From assembly GCF_041146395.1 (NCBI RefSeq), contig NC_090989.1, positions 46,712,501 through 46,776,500 of the forward strand: DNA of 64,000 bases. Direction: 5' to 3'. The DNA is from Eulemur rufifrons. Its lineage: Eukaryota > Chordata > Mammalia > Primates > Lemuridae. Shown here one piece after another: positions 28,101-43,100 of this stretch. Numbering within the stretch: the stretch's first letter is position 1; each line of letters begins with the position of its first letter. The position numbers and the translations under genes are program-made. The notes below the pieces were generated by a model. The model was not told where the DNA came from, did not search any database, and saw only the letters and a program-made list of their open reading frames with translations.

Positions 28101-31100
28101 AATAACAGTCATGATAAGACCAATGAAGTGTCTGGGTCCTTGCAGTTCCAACCCTGGGCATTCCTGTAAATATGAGATTACTTTCCTCATAAGTGAACAA
28201 AAGACATTCTTAGATGATAGACAGAAACAGATTTACAACAAAGGAAAAATTTTTTTTTTTACTGCTGTTTGTGAAACAAATTTCTTAACCCAAGCTATTG
28301 TCCCATAAACTTGTAAAATAGAATGTGATAGGGAAAAAACCTAAATATCGGATATAGTAAAATTTATGAACCTAAGTAAATGGCTAAACATCATTTCTTC
28401 TATTTGTAAAAACATCCTTTGATCATTTTTGTGGGAAAATCAAATTCTTTATCTTCTTGTTTGGAGAAACATTTGAGCACAGCATAGTTAGAATTGGCAG
28501 GTTATTTTTTTTGTGAGAGAAGTTTAGTTCTAGGAAAGACATTCTTCCCTTGGCATAATTCTGTGCCTTTTGATTATAATAATGGCTTTATTACATGAGC
28601 AAAGGGGCATTCTTACAAAACCTCTAAATAATGCCACCTATGACACAACATGGTATTTGAACATAAGTGAAATATTGACCTCACATCCATCAACTCTCAT
28701 GCTTCACTACAGCAGAGTATGCTGGTAGAATGCATTTGGCTTAAACATGAAATAAAACATTTACCAGGTGAGGGGTACAACACTTCTGGACTTGGTGACG
28801 TTTTTGGTTTTGAAGTAACACGCTGGGGTCTCTTAGGAACTGAAAGAGAGAACTCAGATGATGAGTCATTTGGTTTCAGCACCTCCCAGTCGTGCTGAAC
28901 CCATAAAGCATGACAACACGTAGCCTGAACATGGATAAAACAAAGTATTACTCACTCTGGGAGTTAGAAAGCTAAACCTTAAGCTCTAGAAATAGATCAG
29001 TTAGAATTCCAGTTACTTTTAGAAAAATGAAGTCTGAGACAATGCAAAATCTGACAAAGCATCAGGGTAGGATGAAGAACTGTTTTGAAATATTTACTTC
29101 AGAGGAGATAGCAGTTAAATGAATGCAAGCATGCTCTTCTTTTCTGCATATGTTTGCTTGACTTCTCCTGAAGCCCACCCTCATGTCTTCCCTTGCAGGT
29201 GAAGCAGGTAAAGACAGGGAAGTCAGGGGAGAATGCTGTGAAGCACGGATAAGCTTTAAGTCATCTGGGGCAAAAGCAGAAAGTAAGTGGACAGTGGTAA
29301 TGGAGGCAATGGTTCACATTTACTCCCTCTGCATTTCTCGGGCCCCAAAGGAACCTTCAAATGAACTTGTTCTCAAACTAAAATTGGCTTTCCACCACTG
29401 TTCCTTTGGAGTAACAAGGTGCTGATGTAATAGACACCAGGAAAAAGAAAACCTTAACTTATTTATAGCATATTCTACAGTTTCAAAAAGGCTTTTATAA
29501 AGTTTATGTCCTTTGATTCTTTCCATAATGCTGGAAGGAAGGAATTATTAGCTACACTTTAAAGGTGAGGAAACAGAACGGTGGGTAGGTGACATTAGCT
29601 GCCTGAGGTTGCATGGTTATTAAGTGCCAGAGTCAAGACTTGAACTAAATGCTGAAGATCACACATTATCAATAGGTCCAGATACTTGGGCTCTCTATAT
29701 CCCAGTTCTGTAGCTCAAATTTTAACTTGCTTCTTATTTTTTAGGTGGAAATAATATACCTGTCCTAACAAAATGTCACCATAAGAATCAAGTGTGAAAG
29801 GTCAAAATGATGTGAAAATTACACTACTATAAAGTTTTTTCACTTCTCAAGGATCTTTAAAAATTTGGCACTAAAGAATCCTGATTTTCACATTGTTTGT
29901 CCATATAAAAACTAGGAGTATCCATAACTTTGATGATTTATGAGATCAAATTATAGGTACAAAATTAACAATGGGATTGTTGACTATTATCTATGAACAA
30001 AGGAATCTAAAAATCAAATATTTATTGACTTATAAAATATTCCTGATGATTTGTTCCAAATTTTGGATACTTTCCCCTCAAATGCAAAGATATAAATGTT
30101 TCTATTTAACTTATAAACATATTTTAAGTAAAACTAACAAGAAAGGTAACATGTCCAATTACAGAATTTTATTCTGGAAAAAAAAGTGGTGGAGGAACAA
30201 AATTTTATTGCACTTTAAGTTATATACAATATTACTAGGTGATATTCTTATTACAGCTCAATAATAATAATTTGCATTAGTACTATACATATAAACAGAA
30301 CATTCTCCCCCCTAAATGACCTTTTGAAATTTATAAGAGCTAGCCAAAGGTGAGGGATGAAATACTAGGATTGGAATATTTGTGTTTAAAATGTTTTGAG
30401 ATACCCAGCCTGAGCAAGAGAGAGACCCTGTCTCTACAAAAAATAGAAGAACTAGCCAAGCATAGTACTGTGCACCTATAGTCCCAGCTACTTGAGAGGC
30501 TGAGGCAGGACGATCGTTTGAGCCCAGGAGTTTGAGGGTGCGTGAGCTATGAAGATGCCACTGCACCCTATCCTGAACAACACAGAAGAGACACTGTCTC
30601 AAAAAAAATTTTTTGTGATACATATGTGTACATACACATACATATGTGGAAGTCTATAAAAATCTAGTATATTGCTGCTACCTGGTAAGTAAGATTCATA
30701 TTCTTATTATGGGAGGGGGAGATCCCAATTCTACCCACTTTTAGAAAGAATAATTAGAATGCATTCTGTTTTTCATAATCAGTTTTCCAAATTATTTCCT
30801 TACATTAAGTGGCACTGACAAAGCCAGAGTATTTGGGTTGTAGCTGCTTTCCATAGGAGATGCTGATGGACTGGAAGTGACCTCAATTGGGACAATGCCA
30901 GGAGGCTCTCTTGTTGCAGTTTGGCAGCCACTCCAGGGTTTCAGGTTAGAGAGTGGAATGCTCTGAGCATATGAATCTATCTATTCTGAAGTTTCATAGC
31001 TTGTCAAGAAAGGTTGGTTAAAGGTCTAATTCAAACTTAAACAAATTTGAAACTTAGGATATAGTATAATGGAAATTAGAGCAAGTTCCTGGTTTACTAT

Positions 31101-34100
31101 ACTGCATTTTAATAAGTACCAAAGCACAGCTTCATGAGATAATTACAAATAAATTTTTTCTATAAGTTCAGTTATAGCCTGAATGTGTTAACTCGTGGTA
31201 TTTCTTATTTTTCATCTTTTAGATTTTGACATTCATCAAGTTTTCATGCTTTTTATTTCCACTGCTTATTTCTCTTCTACTCTTGTTCTGTGCTTTATAT
31301 TCATATAAAAAGTTGAGAGCTTCTCATGTAATTTTATCTATCAATTTTTAAAGTTAGACTTTGGTTTCCTATCAATAAATTTAATATACTTGTTTTATTT
31401 ATTTAATAACTTGTTTTTTTTTAATTTTGATATATTTTATTCCTATTCTATTCATTAATCATTATTCACTAATTATTCCTCATTTTTATGAGTACTTCTT
31501 CTATGTTAATGTTTCAAATATATTTATTGTTATTATTTAAAATTTCTTATTCTTTGGGGGAATGCTGCCTTGGTACCTTCATATAGTTATATGTATCAGG
31601 ATATATTATTTTCATAGCTAAGTTTTGGTAATTAATTAGAACAGATTTAACACATTAACTGCCATGAAAGTTGTATTTAATTCACCCTAGTTTTGACCCC
31701 AGGTCTGCATGAAGCATATATAAAATCTTACTTGTTAATGTTCTTATCATTGTAATTAATATTGACAATTTAATTCTAAAAATGTGGATTCAATGAATAG
31801 AAGTCAATTTCATTTTTCTATTTATGTTTATGTTTAAATAACACTCAAAGTTTTTATTCTATTTTTATAATAAAACGTTGTGGCCCCAATGAAAAGTTTC
31901 TGACTTTTTAAAGTGGCAGTCAATGTGTTAAAATATGTGAAATAAGGCAGATTTAAACTCATTAGCTGGATATGGAACACAGAATAGTCTTTTAGGGAAT
32001 TTTCCTTTAAAGAAAAAAATTAATGATGGGTAAAATTTCTCTCAGGATCAGACATTAGACACCATACCTAAACTATAGATTTTTTTTTTGTTTTTTTTTG
32101 TCTTTCTCAGCACAAATTCTGAGATATGACTAAAGTATTTGTGGCAGAATCCAGAATCACTACCTGGATCATGTATAATTTTGATGATTCAAACATTTTC
32201 CATTCCCCAGATCATTAGTGGTAGAAAGATTCCTTTCCTGGTGTGCTGGGTGGGCATACCTCAGATATTTTTTGTAGGCAGGCCAAGTATCGATGAAAAT
32301 TTCAAATTATATGATTGTCAGGAGGAATCACATACCGGCATAGACAGGGAGGCATAAGAGTACAGTCTCAGGCTGGGAGAAGAAATGCCATTCCTGTCTA
32401 TCCCATATTAAATAACATAACATTAGGGAAGCTCTGTGGAATCAGCTCTTCCAATGAGGAGCTTTTTGATCATGTCTAAAAATAAATTTAAATATTTACT
32501 AGGTTACAGAGGATGACTTGTTTTATAAGGGTTAAACTTAATCTGCTGTCACTCACTAGAATAAGCCCATTAACCTTAAACTTTTCAAGCTAAAATATAA
32601 AATACATATTTACCTGGTTGTGTCTGTGGCACTCTTGGGCGTGGTGATGTTTTTGGCTTGGGAGGAGCACGCGATGTCTGCTTGGGAGCTAAAAGAAAGG
32701 ATATAGGTTCGGAGCTCTTGAGGCCTTCAAGAATGACAATACCTAAGCCTCGAAGAGCTCAGAGATGTTTGTTGAGTGACTGAGGATCTAAATACACAGC
32801 AATTAATGCAATTAAAGCTCCCAAAGATCTGCAAACTATAGGAAGATAATTTTTCTATATAATGGAAAACAAAACAAAAAAGCACATTAAATGACATCCA
32901 AGATATTCAGTTGGCAAAATGCAACTGCTGGAACCTCAGAAATATCTTCTTTAAATACCTTTTAAATAGGTTGGAAATAAATTTCATAAGAATTCATCTT
33001 TATTATAAGTTCACATCATTTTATCAGAATATCCAGGTACATTATTTTAAAACAATATATATACAATGTTTTCTAAATAAAAAACAAAATTACCATGTTA
33101 TAGTCCAAATATAGAATGTATTTTCACAGCAAGTGCTAATGGAAAAAAGAAATCTACCAAACAAAACACAATTTTTGTTGGTTATATTGGGGAAGAGAAA
33201 TTGAACACCATGGATACTTTTCAATGGAGAGTTATTCCTTTCCTGGACAATTCCTAAAGAAGTTCTAGGACAGTCAGTGTAAAAGCCAATTGTTTCTTCA
33301 TCAAGAAAATTAAAAGCATATTCTGTTGAAGGAAAGAAATTATCAGATGCAAGGTTGCAGGTTGTAGAAACATCTGATTTGGTTGAACTAGATTTTGGGA
33401 TTTAAAAAAAGGAACAAAATGGTGTTAATGTCATGCAGTTTCAGACACCTTAACAAAAGATTGCTGAAAATAAGAGTTTTTAGACACCAGAAATTTCTGA
33501 AGGACTGCAGAGGGTTCTTCCTGATACTAAATCAAAATATACAAGATATGCAGTGGTTTCAATGGAATCTTCTTGTTTGCAAAGAGATGAACAGCAAGAA
33601 ATGTTCACTGGCTTAGAAACCTGGAATTTGGGGGTTTAGAGCTCCCTCTCCTAATGACTGGGTCGATAGTCTCAGGTTTTCCATCGAAAGTTACACAGTT
33701 TTTAAGAACCCTACAATCCCAAAATTCTATGATTCTAGAGTTTCTTATGGTCTTGTGATTTTCTGACTCTCAACTTCTTTGCTTACTGAAGTTCTGATAT
33801 GCTATGTGCTTCCCTCAGGGTATAAGAAAGATCTCCTGAAGGTAAAGGCATGTCGTGAAGCAATTCCATGAAAATTGATAGAGAATGTGGTAAGAGTCAC
33901 TAGTAGCAATATTTGCAATTAGACATTTTGATAATATTAATTACTATAGCTATTAAAAACAAAACTAGAAAAGTTAGATACAACTGATACAGATTGCATT
34001 AATGTAGTCAAGGTAGAATTTTGATTAAATTTAAACTGTAGAGTTTATGGGCAATGGTTAGCAGGACATTCCAGAGGACAATGAGTAAAATTAATATCCA

Positions 34101-37100
34101 CATCTCCCTTGGAAATAGAGCCATATAAAATAGTATAATGACAATCAAAACAGAAGTTTGGGTTTAAGATAAACTTCTGTTTCATGGAAAACTATAGCTA
34201 TTGAGAGAATTTTTTCTTGTAAGAAGAGGCACATTTAGTTGTCCATGTGGATGATTTGTTTTCATTCATTTCAAACTCCACTACCTCATACCTTTATGGC
34301 CAGCAAAAGTAATTGGTTTGATTTCAGTTTCTCTTATTTGTATACAGTGAAATGGCCAAACCATTGTAGGAAGGAGTGGAAAAAAGTATGGTACCTAAAT
34401 AATTACGAGGTGTCTGGCCAGTAATACTCTTTTACCTGGATTGAATAGTTAAGCCTGTTTCTGGAGGTTTCTCTTAATTTCAAACACAAATTAGATATCT
34501 TAAAATACTTTTTACATGACCACAGAAGTTGTAAAACTACTCAAGATGATAAAGTAATTAAAACTAGAATATATGTAAATAGAATATAAATGTTCTTCCT
34601 CGGAAACATTCCTATTTCTTGAATTAAACACTTGTAGAGTTGCTGAGAGGTGTTTTCTGTCATATCCTAAAGAAAATTCACAACACTGCCAGTTGAGTGC
34701 TTATTGAAGATAGACATCAGACAGGTAGAATCATCCATCAAAGACTGTGAGTAGAGTGATGAAGTCAGGGCCTTTGACATCTAGAAGTGACCTTATTGTC
34801 ATTTTGCAAACACTCACCTCACACACGAAATACAAAATAACGTATTTACCGGGTTCAGTCTGAGGCTCATCTGGGCGGGGTAGGATTATAGGTTGAGAAG
34901 GCAGAGGTGATGCTTCTATGGTAACTGAAGGAAAGTACTTAGGTTACTATAGTGCTTGACATAGCTTGAGTATACACAACAGACAGGATGGTGACAAATA
35001 GACTTTTAAAAATAAAGAAAATTGTAAATCTGCAGCAAAACACCTGCAGATTGACTTCTTTATAATGCGTTTGGTTTATAAAAACTTAGAGATGCCAGGT
35101 TACAAAGTACTTTTGAAATCCTCACACCCCATTAGGACCCTCTTTCAACAATGAATCTTTCTAAAGATATATTCAATAAGAATTATGGAGGGAAAAAGTA
35201 ATTTAATAATGTTATAGCATGAGCTAGTTAAGAAACACTGAATTTCAATTAAACAATGGAGAACAAAAATCAAGCATGGAAATGAAGGTGATGGAATGAA
35301 TGTTAATGGAAAGCATGTTGCTAGGTCAAAGTATAAATGGATCATTGCACAAAAAAGGTATGATCTAAAACATTCAACACAATACCAAGCTGGCAGCATG
35401 TTCAATGGTAGGAAAAAAGATGCTATAGATTCAATAGTTTCACTGACTTAAGTAGAAAAAGAGAGCGAGGTCTTGATACAGAACCGAATGAGAGGAGAGC
35501 CATTTTGGGGCAATGGCTATGAATAGGAGCACCTAGAAAGAAAAGTAACTGCCATGGCAAAGAATGATGGTGTGACATGAATTCACAATGACAGAGACCC
35601 TGCGGTTCTCTGGTGATGGTGGCAACGAGGACAGAAAGCACACAGGGTCGGGCTGGTGAGGTTATTACCTAATGTGGTCTCAGGTGGTTCAGACACATAC
35701 GTAATAGATTCCACAACTGTATCAAAACAAAGGAGAACAATTTTAAAAACTGTAAGAGATTAAGCCATAGACAAGTATTTCTTTCTAGAATGTAAGCACC
35801 TTGTTCTGTAAAGAATTTTCATCATAATTTTACAGATAGCACAATGGATTTAGGAAAATAAAAGGCACTCAGGAGGAAACTCCTATTCTATAATACCAAT
35901 CCTCCAGCTAACACTTATGTTTTAACTGTCATTCATTGGCTTTCAACATTATTATGCCTCAATCTTTAGATACCAGCAGAGAAACAGGAATTTGTTTCTG
36001 TATTCAGAGAGAGTTAATTACCACTTTAAGAATTCAAGAATGTCAGAAGCTATGGCTCTTTATATCTGTTCAATTGTAGGTCAAGTACTACAGTTTGAAC
36101 TTTCATGTTCCATGGATGTAGCATAAGCCAAGTAAACATGTGCTGAATAAATGAATTAAAGCATGTAAACCTTTATCACCTTCAGTCTTTGACTCCTCTG
36201 GCCTGAGTGGTGCTTTGGCAGTGGGGTATACATAATCTGTTTCGGCAGGTGCTAGGGAAGAAACAGGGAATGGCTGGTCAGTGGTGGGCAGCCCCAAGTA
36301 CACTGTAATGGAATCCTGTGTGTAATCTGAAAACAGAGGTTAGCTGTTTTAAGCAGATACCTTCTTGAGAGTAACATATTGGTAGATTATAAAGATGACT
36401 ACGATTTAGGACGGCAGAAACGAAGGCGGGAAAAGGCGGCAGTATGCTGTGTTGGAAACACACACACACACACACACACACACACGATAACTGGCAGAGT
36501 CTACAGCAATTTCTAGCAAAACATATAATTTCACTTCCTTGCATATTTGGTATAAGGATTCTGGTAAGAAAAAGACATAGATTGAGTCCCTCGAAAGCCT
36601 GGGGGATGAATCCTAAAAATGATATGAAAATGAAAAATAAGATATACATATTCATATTGAAAGAGTGGCCAGAGTATTAAAAAATTAAATTTGGCATTCA
36701 GAGTGAGAAGAAAGTAAATAAGGAAATTCTGAAACTCATGAAGCAATGCAGCAGACACTATAGCATGATGTGCTATATATCTTGACTTTTAAGACCCACT
36801 GGATGAGCACGGGGAGGTGGCTATGAAATGTCACAAAGCATGAGGACATCCAAAGATGACCTTTGCAATGAGATGGAAAAGCACATATGCCTGACTTCCC
36901 ACTGGGAGACATTTTTACCTATAGTCTCCTTTGATGACTCAGTGCTAAAGGTAACCGATCCCAGAACGTCAGAAGCTAGCAAAAAACACAAAACAGTACA
37001 ATTGATCAAGGATGGGTTGTTGTGAGCATTGAATGAATTAATACAAACTAAGTATTTAGAAAAATGCCTTGCACCTAGTAAGTACTCAACGTTAACTGCT

Positions 37101-40100
37101 ATGATAACAACATTATCAATAACACTAAGGGGAGCTCTAATAACTGAATTGAACTCACAATATTTTAACTGTTATAGGTTACCAGTAACAGCCATACTTT
37201 GTACCTTCAACATGAGTACCAAAATGTCATTTATCTAATTAGAAGATACTGGAAAGGGATGAAAATAGATTACAATCCTATGCTAGAAAAAAATTGGATC
37301 CAATGTTTCAAAATAAATGCCAGGAAGTAGCAACAGCATTGTTAATACCAATTTAAACAATTTTTTTCCAATTTTGAGGGGCAGTCTTTACAGAAGACTT
37401 TATCTGTACTGAAGTGAGAACTTTCTCCTTTCTTGATGGTCACAACTAAACTATCATTCGTTTCAGACAGGAGAGCATAAATTTAGTTTACTACTAAAGA
37501 AAACCACAAATTTGTGCTTGTTGATGAAGAATAAAGTACAAATTCAGTTCTTCTGAGTGGTTGACCACTTAATCAGATACGTGATTTTCTAAAATGATAC
37601 AGAGCAAACTTAATAAAGTATTTTTAGACAGTTGAATAACATAATGCATTACTAATTTAACACCAATATACAATCATGGAAAGAGCATTATATAATATTT
37701 ACATAAAACTATTAAATGTCTATTACATAATTTCCAAATATGATTTTTTATATTTATAAATACAATGCTTAGAAGATCACAGTGTGTTCCCTGAAGCTCA
37801 CAGTGTACCTAAACAGACAAAACATCTATTTACCAGGTTGACTTCGTGTCATTTCTAGGCTTGGTGATGTCACTGGTTTCAAAATAAGGGTTTGCAGTTC
37901 AGTGGGAGCTGAAAGAACAGGGTTTAAGTTGTAAAAGCAATTATGAATAATCTATTTCACATGTTTTAGACAGAGGTAGCAACGAACTGAAAAACATAGA
38001 CCCTGAAAATCACAATGTAATGGAAAACCATGCAGAGTGTGCACTATTTAAAGCAGAGGTCAGCAAACTACGTCCTTCCCAACTTCAGTCCTCTGCCTGG
38101 CCTGTGATTTAAGAATAGTTTTTACATTTTTTGAATGATAGGAAAAAGTGAAGAGTATTTCACGACATGTGAAAATGGTATGAAATTCAAATAAAGTTTT
38201 ATTTGAACAAAGTCATATCAGAAAATAAAATGATTCAGGTCAAATTTATCTTATCAGCTTTGGTTGCCTTTAAGCTACAGTAGCAAATTGAGTAGTTGTG
38301 ACAGAGACCGAATGGCCTACAAAGTCTAAAACATTTACTGTCTAACCCTTCCCACAAAAAAATTGCCTATCCCTGACTTAAAGAATCCTTCTGGAAAAGC
38401 AAGAGCCTATTTGGCAAAATTAGGTTCTCATGCACTATTATATCTGAACCTTAATTCCCATGGGGGCTTTCTATAGCTGATCTCATGACAGTAGCATTAA
38501 CAAAATATTGAATATTATCTAGGAGTGTTTTGTTCTATATTCCAGCTTCACTACCCCCTTGGCTACCTTCACAACAGGTATCGAGACTTTTTGTTTTATT
38601 TTTGCTATTCTCGCCCTCCCACCCACTAATCTAAACCCTATAATTATTTCAAAGGCCAACTACTGTTGGCCCACAATTATTCTTGACTCCTTTGAATAAT
38701 TTCTATTTTTATCACTCTGTTAGGTTGCTCTTGTACAGGCAAATTGTTCTACATCTAGAAAACTGTATCTAAGAAAGCCTTAGGTGTTCTTTACAATCAC
38801 ATGGCACTGTGGTTAAGAGGTGAAATATGCCTTTACTTTTCATCTCCACTTCTCTCTTTACCCCACCCTACTCCATTGCTAATATGGTGCTGGGGACACA
38901 GAGAGCAAGGAAAAGATTGTTTACTTAAGCCAAAGCAGCAGCAGTGTCTAAAAAGAGATGAATGAAATGGTACAAGAGAACTGAGTAAGAGGCATCCTTT
39001 GTCAGAGACAATCTTTATGTAGGGTATACAATATGAATTTAGCTGCAACATAGATCTCCCTCAACAATGAACCTAATGATGAACCCTTCAATTGTCAAAC
39101 TGTTGTTCATTATTAGTGCCTTGTCTCTCAGAAAGCATAGAGGTGGGAAGTTCAGTCCACCTTATTGTCACTCCTGGGACCCAAATGCAATATGCAAGAA
39201 TGACTCCTTAATCCAGAAACCATAGATTTTCCTTATTTCAACTGAGAAGTTTCAGGAAGTTTAAAGTTGGGAGGAGGTGGATGGGGCTTCCCTCCCCATT
39301 GACCTTTGTGTTTTTGAAACTAAAGGAAGATGATCTTGGGTTACTATAGTGTGTATAGGTCTAGAAACCATGGACAGCATTTTATATGGATCTGTGTTTT
39401 CTAAAATATATTAAAATTTTCTTGAATTTATTTCCTAAATTAAAAAATACGATTTCGTTTCTTATCACTCAGGGTTCCTTTAGAGACCAAAATCACATAC
39501 AAAGTTCATTTGTTAATTAAAGGACTAAATATTAATATGCATAGATACTCAGAAGGATCCCTACTTAGTAAAGATTAAGAGCAACTGCTAAACTGTGGTG
39601 GAGAAGAGGAGTACTCTAGTTCATTGACGATTGAGGAGCTTGGAACTTTCAGGGAAAAACTTTTTGTTGTTGTTGTTGGGGACACCTGGCTCTTTAAAAT
39701 AAGAAGAGAATAATGAGAATAGCACATAAGATCTTGTAGAAAGTAAGTTACTCAGAGGGAGTTCATGGTACTTAATTGTTGCTTTATAAATCTAAATATC
39801 AAATAGAAGGGGAACAATTTGGACTTCAGATTTAACACTGAATCGAATGGTGCAATTTTAATGAGGGTTTCACGGCAGAGGGATGCCCTTCACTGGATCC
39901 AGGGATATCTGTTAAAAACAACAGGTAACACTTGAATTAAGACTCCTGATTACTTATAAGATGAAGTGTAAAATGGAATGAACAGCAGTCTCAGAAAGCA
40001 GGAGCAGCTCAGTCATGATAGTCATGGAGTGGGTTTTTAATCAGCAAGACAAAGCATTCAACAAAAGTCTCAAAAACCATTACCTAACGTTATTCCTGGA

Positions 40101-43100
40101 GGCTCAGTACTAAGAATAACAGGTTCGAAGCCTGGAACGGGAACTGACCAAAAGCAACAACATGAACACAAGAAAGCTTATATAAACATGAAAACTATTA
40201 GTTTTTCTCTTAAAACATGAGTTTCAAATGATAATTTTTTTTTTAAAACTTTGCAATTAGGAAGCAAATAGTTGCTTTTTGGGATTTTGCCACACTAACA
40301 AGAACAATTCATCGCAGAAGGCAGTCGCAAGACTTGAACTCTGCTAACATGTTTCAGTATTGTTCACACGAGGTTTTCCTAGTATTTATCTTTCTGATTG
40401 TAACTAATATGCAAATTTGCTTTGGAAATCTATTTAGGCAATATATATAAATGGACATATATATATAGATGAATATATATATAAAACATATATGAAAACA
40501 ACTTGTTGCATTTCTTGGAAGTTGAAAAAATACCTGCTTATATAATCATGGCTACAACAAATAGATCATATGTTTCAATGCAGATATAGCAATAAATAAT
40601 CATGAGTGACTCTGCCAATCTTGCTACAAACACATCTTTAAAAAGAGACCAATAACTTCATTGAAACCAAGTCATTTAAGAGATCAGGCACACAAGTTTC
40701 CTCAAGCCGCGTTCTCCTGGACAGCTCTGTAGGAGAAGCAGCTGCTAACCATATGGCATAGCTTGATTCTTAGAGAACATGACGCCAGTTACCTCCCTTT
40801 AAAGGCACTGCTTTAGGTCCCACTGGGACAGGCTGCCGGGCTCAGCCCTCAAACCACAGAATCACACATTTACCCGATTTGGTCTGAGGTACTTCAGGAA
40901 TTCGTGTGGTTTTAGGTCTGGGACGCGGACGATGTGTGCGTTGTGTTTTAGGAGCTGAAGGAAGAAACTTTGGATTACTCTAGTGCAAATGGCTTTGGAG
41001 CAATATAAAGCTAAAAGACAGAAGAGGGTGACAAAATAGTCTTATAAGGCTGATGACAACATGATGATGATGATGATGATGATGGAATGGGTTTGGAAAT
41101 AAGCAGAGAAAAATTGTTGAGGAACACAGAATATCATTACCTAATGTTGTTTCTGGAGCCTCAGTTCTAAAAGTGACAGGTTCAAGGACTGTAGCAAGAA
41201 CTGGCCAAAAAACAATAAAATAAACCAAAGAGATTTAACAAATTCACTTGAAGATTAATTTCACAATTCAAGTTTCAGAACTAAGACAAAAGTGACACTT
41301 GTTCTTTGCACATTTGGCCAAACTGTGGCCAGGTACCCATTAATCTCATAAGACAAACTTGCAGGACAGCATTGCACCCAGCTAAATATCACTATGTGGT
41401 CAACAAGATGTTCCCCTGGATGTTTGATTACCTGACCCCTACTAATGTAGATGACTGCTGGACAAGCTTTTTACACATTTACATAACATATGCTTTTCTA
41501 ACTCTACGGAAAAAGCATTTAGCAGTCTGCTTGCACTTCTGTAAAAGTTAAGATAAATGTCTACTGTTTTTGCTTACTATCTAAATCATTGTGGGTACAA
41601 CAAAGATTTCATATGTTTGGAAGCATAAAGAGTAACATAATTATTGAACTGTGCACATCAAAATCTCTTAAGTAGTAGTTCTTGATTAAATAAAAGTTAA
41701 GAAATACTGTTAAGCCCTGTTCAAGGAGGAGAAAGAGTCAGTCTACACTACCATAGAAACCTATCATATGTATTTTCTAAACTTGGGCACATTTTAAAAT
41801 TTGACAATTTACTAAAAACAACATTCCTTGAAACAACAAATCCACCAATATATCACACAGATCCTAATACAACAAAAATAATATGATCAAAGAAATATTG
41901 TATTTCCACAACTGATGGGGGATAGGCAGTGTAAATAAGGGGTAGATGGAGATTGAGTTTAAAATAGTTAATTAATGTTGTTTAAACAGATGCACATGAT
42001 CACATGAGACAAAGTTGAGCAGTTACATAGCAGTGTGATGTCCTGAAATTAGTTCATGCTATTCTCTTAAGTTCAGCTGATAACTTGACACAGAGCCTAC
42101 CACAATTTCAAGATAAAGACTATAATGGATGACAACAAAGGATGATGGGATGGTCTTGGGATGCAGAAACAACTGTAACTACAATGGTATGACGATGAGC
42201 AGGAAAAGCTCTATCTGAAGGACACACATTCTCATTTACCCGTGGTTTCTGGAGCTTCAGTTCTAAGAGTACCAGGTTCAAGATCTGTAACAGGAACTAA
42301 TTAAAAGCAATGAAATAAACACTTGTGAAAAATCAGGTAATTAAATCTGACCAGCATGATATTGCTTCAATATATGTACACCAATTTTAAGAAATTTTAT
42401 GAAATATTATTTGAAGATTTGGTCACCTTATAGCCAGGTAAACAATCTTTTAAGAGGCACCAACAGTCATAACTTACACAATCTGGTAAGCATCTCAAAG
42501 CCAACTCACTAGTCGTCTAGGTATCTAAGTATCTAATTCTAGCTACTGTAGAAGACTGGCCTAGAAACTTGTTTAGATATTTTACCAAATATATACTTAT
42601 CTAACTATCCTGGCAACCCCTGGCTTTTCTGTGGAAGCTTTAAGAAAATAGCATGTCTAAGTGAGCATAGATACAATTAACAGCCTTTCTGTTTGAGAGG
42701 AAACATAGCAAAGAATAAAGCAAAGTGAACCGTGCTCATCTTGTTGAGAACTCATATTTAGAAATAGGCTGAGATCTTACTGGAGGCAAAGGCACTCAAC
42801 AAATCAGGATACGGGACAATCAGTGTGTGGTACCCGGTAGAGTAGCTCTCTGCTCTAACAGCAAAAATGCAGTATCCTAGATTGGAGAGATTGCTGATGC
42901 TTTTGGGTCAGATGCAAAATTCTGACTCAGTGTCAAGGGCTTTCTTCAACTGCTGTTACGGACTCTTCCAAATGCAGCACTGGCATTGCCACTTGGAAGC
43001 AGAATCCTGCTTATTTCAGGAAGCCTGTTCCCTCTGACTGGCCTCTACACCTCCTTTCTTTCTGTCTCCTTTCAGCTCCAAGATTTTAAGAGCCAACTTC

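Larger units (their letters stand above)
21040..28764. other. ABI3BP intron, 7.7 kb
   Basis: Longest intron in the window. It contains a long L2 with an Alu inside it, and the relic B exon at 26155. The 111-codon plus-strand frame at 21034-21369 has no feature supporting a gene. Confidence 0.6.
28840..32613. other. ABI3BP intron, 3.8 kb
   Basis: Holds a MIR, a 5'-truncated Alu and a TTAA-flanked element. The region 31140-31560 is very AT-rich and may be an old reverse L1 piece, but I could not establish that. Confidence 0.5.

Noticed and set aside
33395..33616. Possible extra B exon near the expected position
   Set aside because: No TTAG-GTAAT donor or VxxTEAP-like frame found. The open frame is on the opposite strand.
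36278..36655. 125-codon minus-strand frame
   Set aside because: Runs through the (CA)n repeat (a Cys-Val run) and across intron. The real exon next to it is 36171-36251 in another setting.
40980..41228. Minus-strand frame with a His run
   Set aside because: The His run is the GAT repeat in an intron. Only the 60-nt B exon at its start is real.
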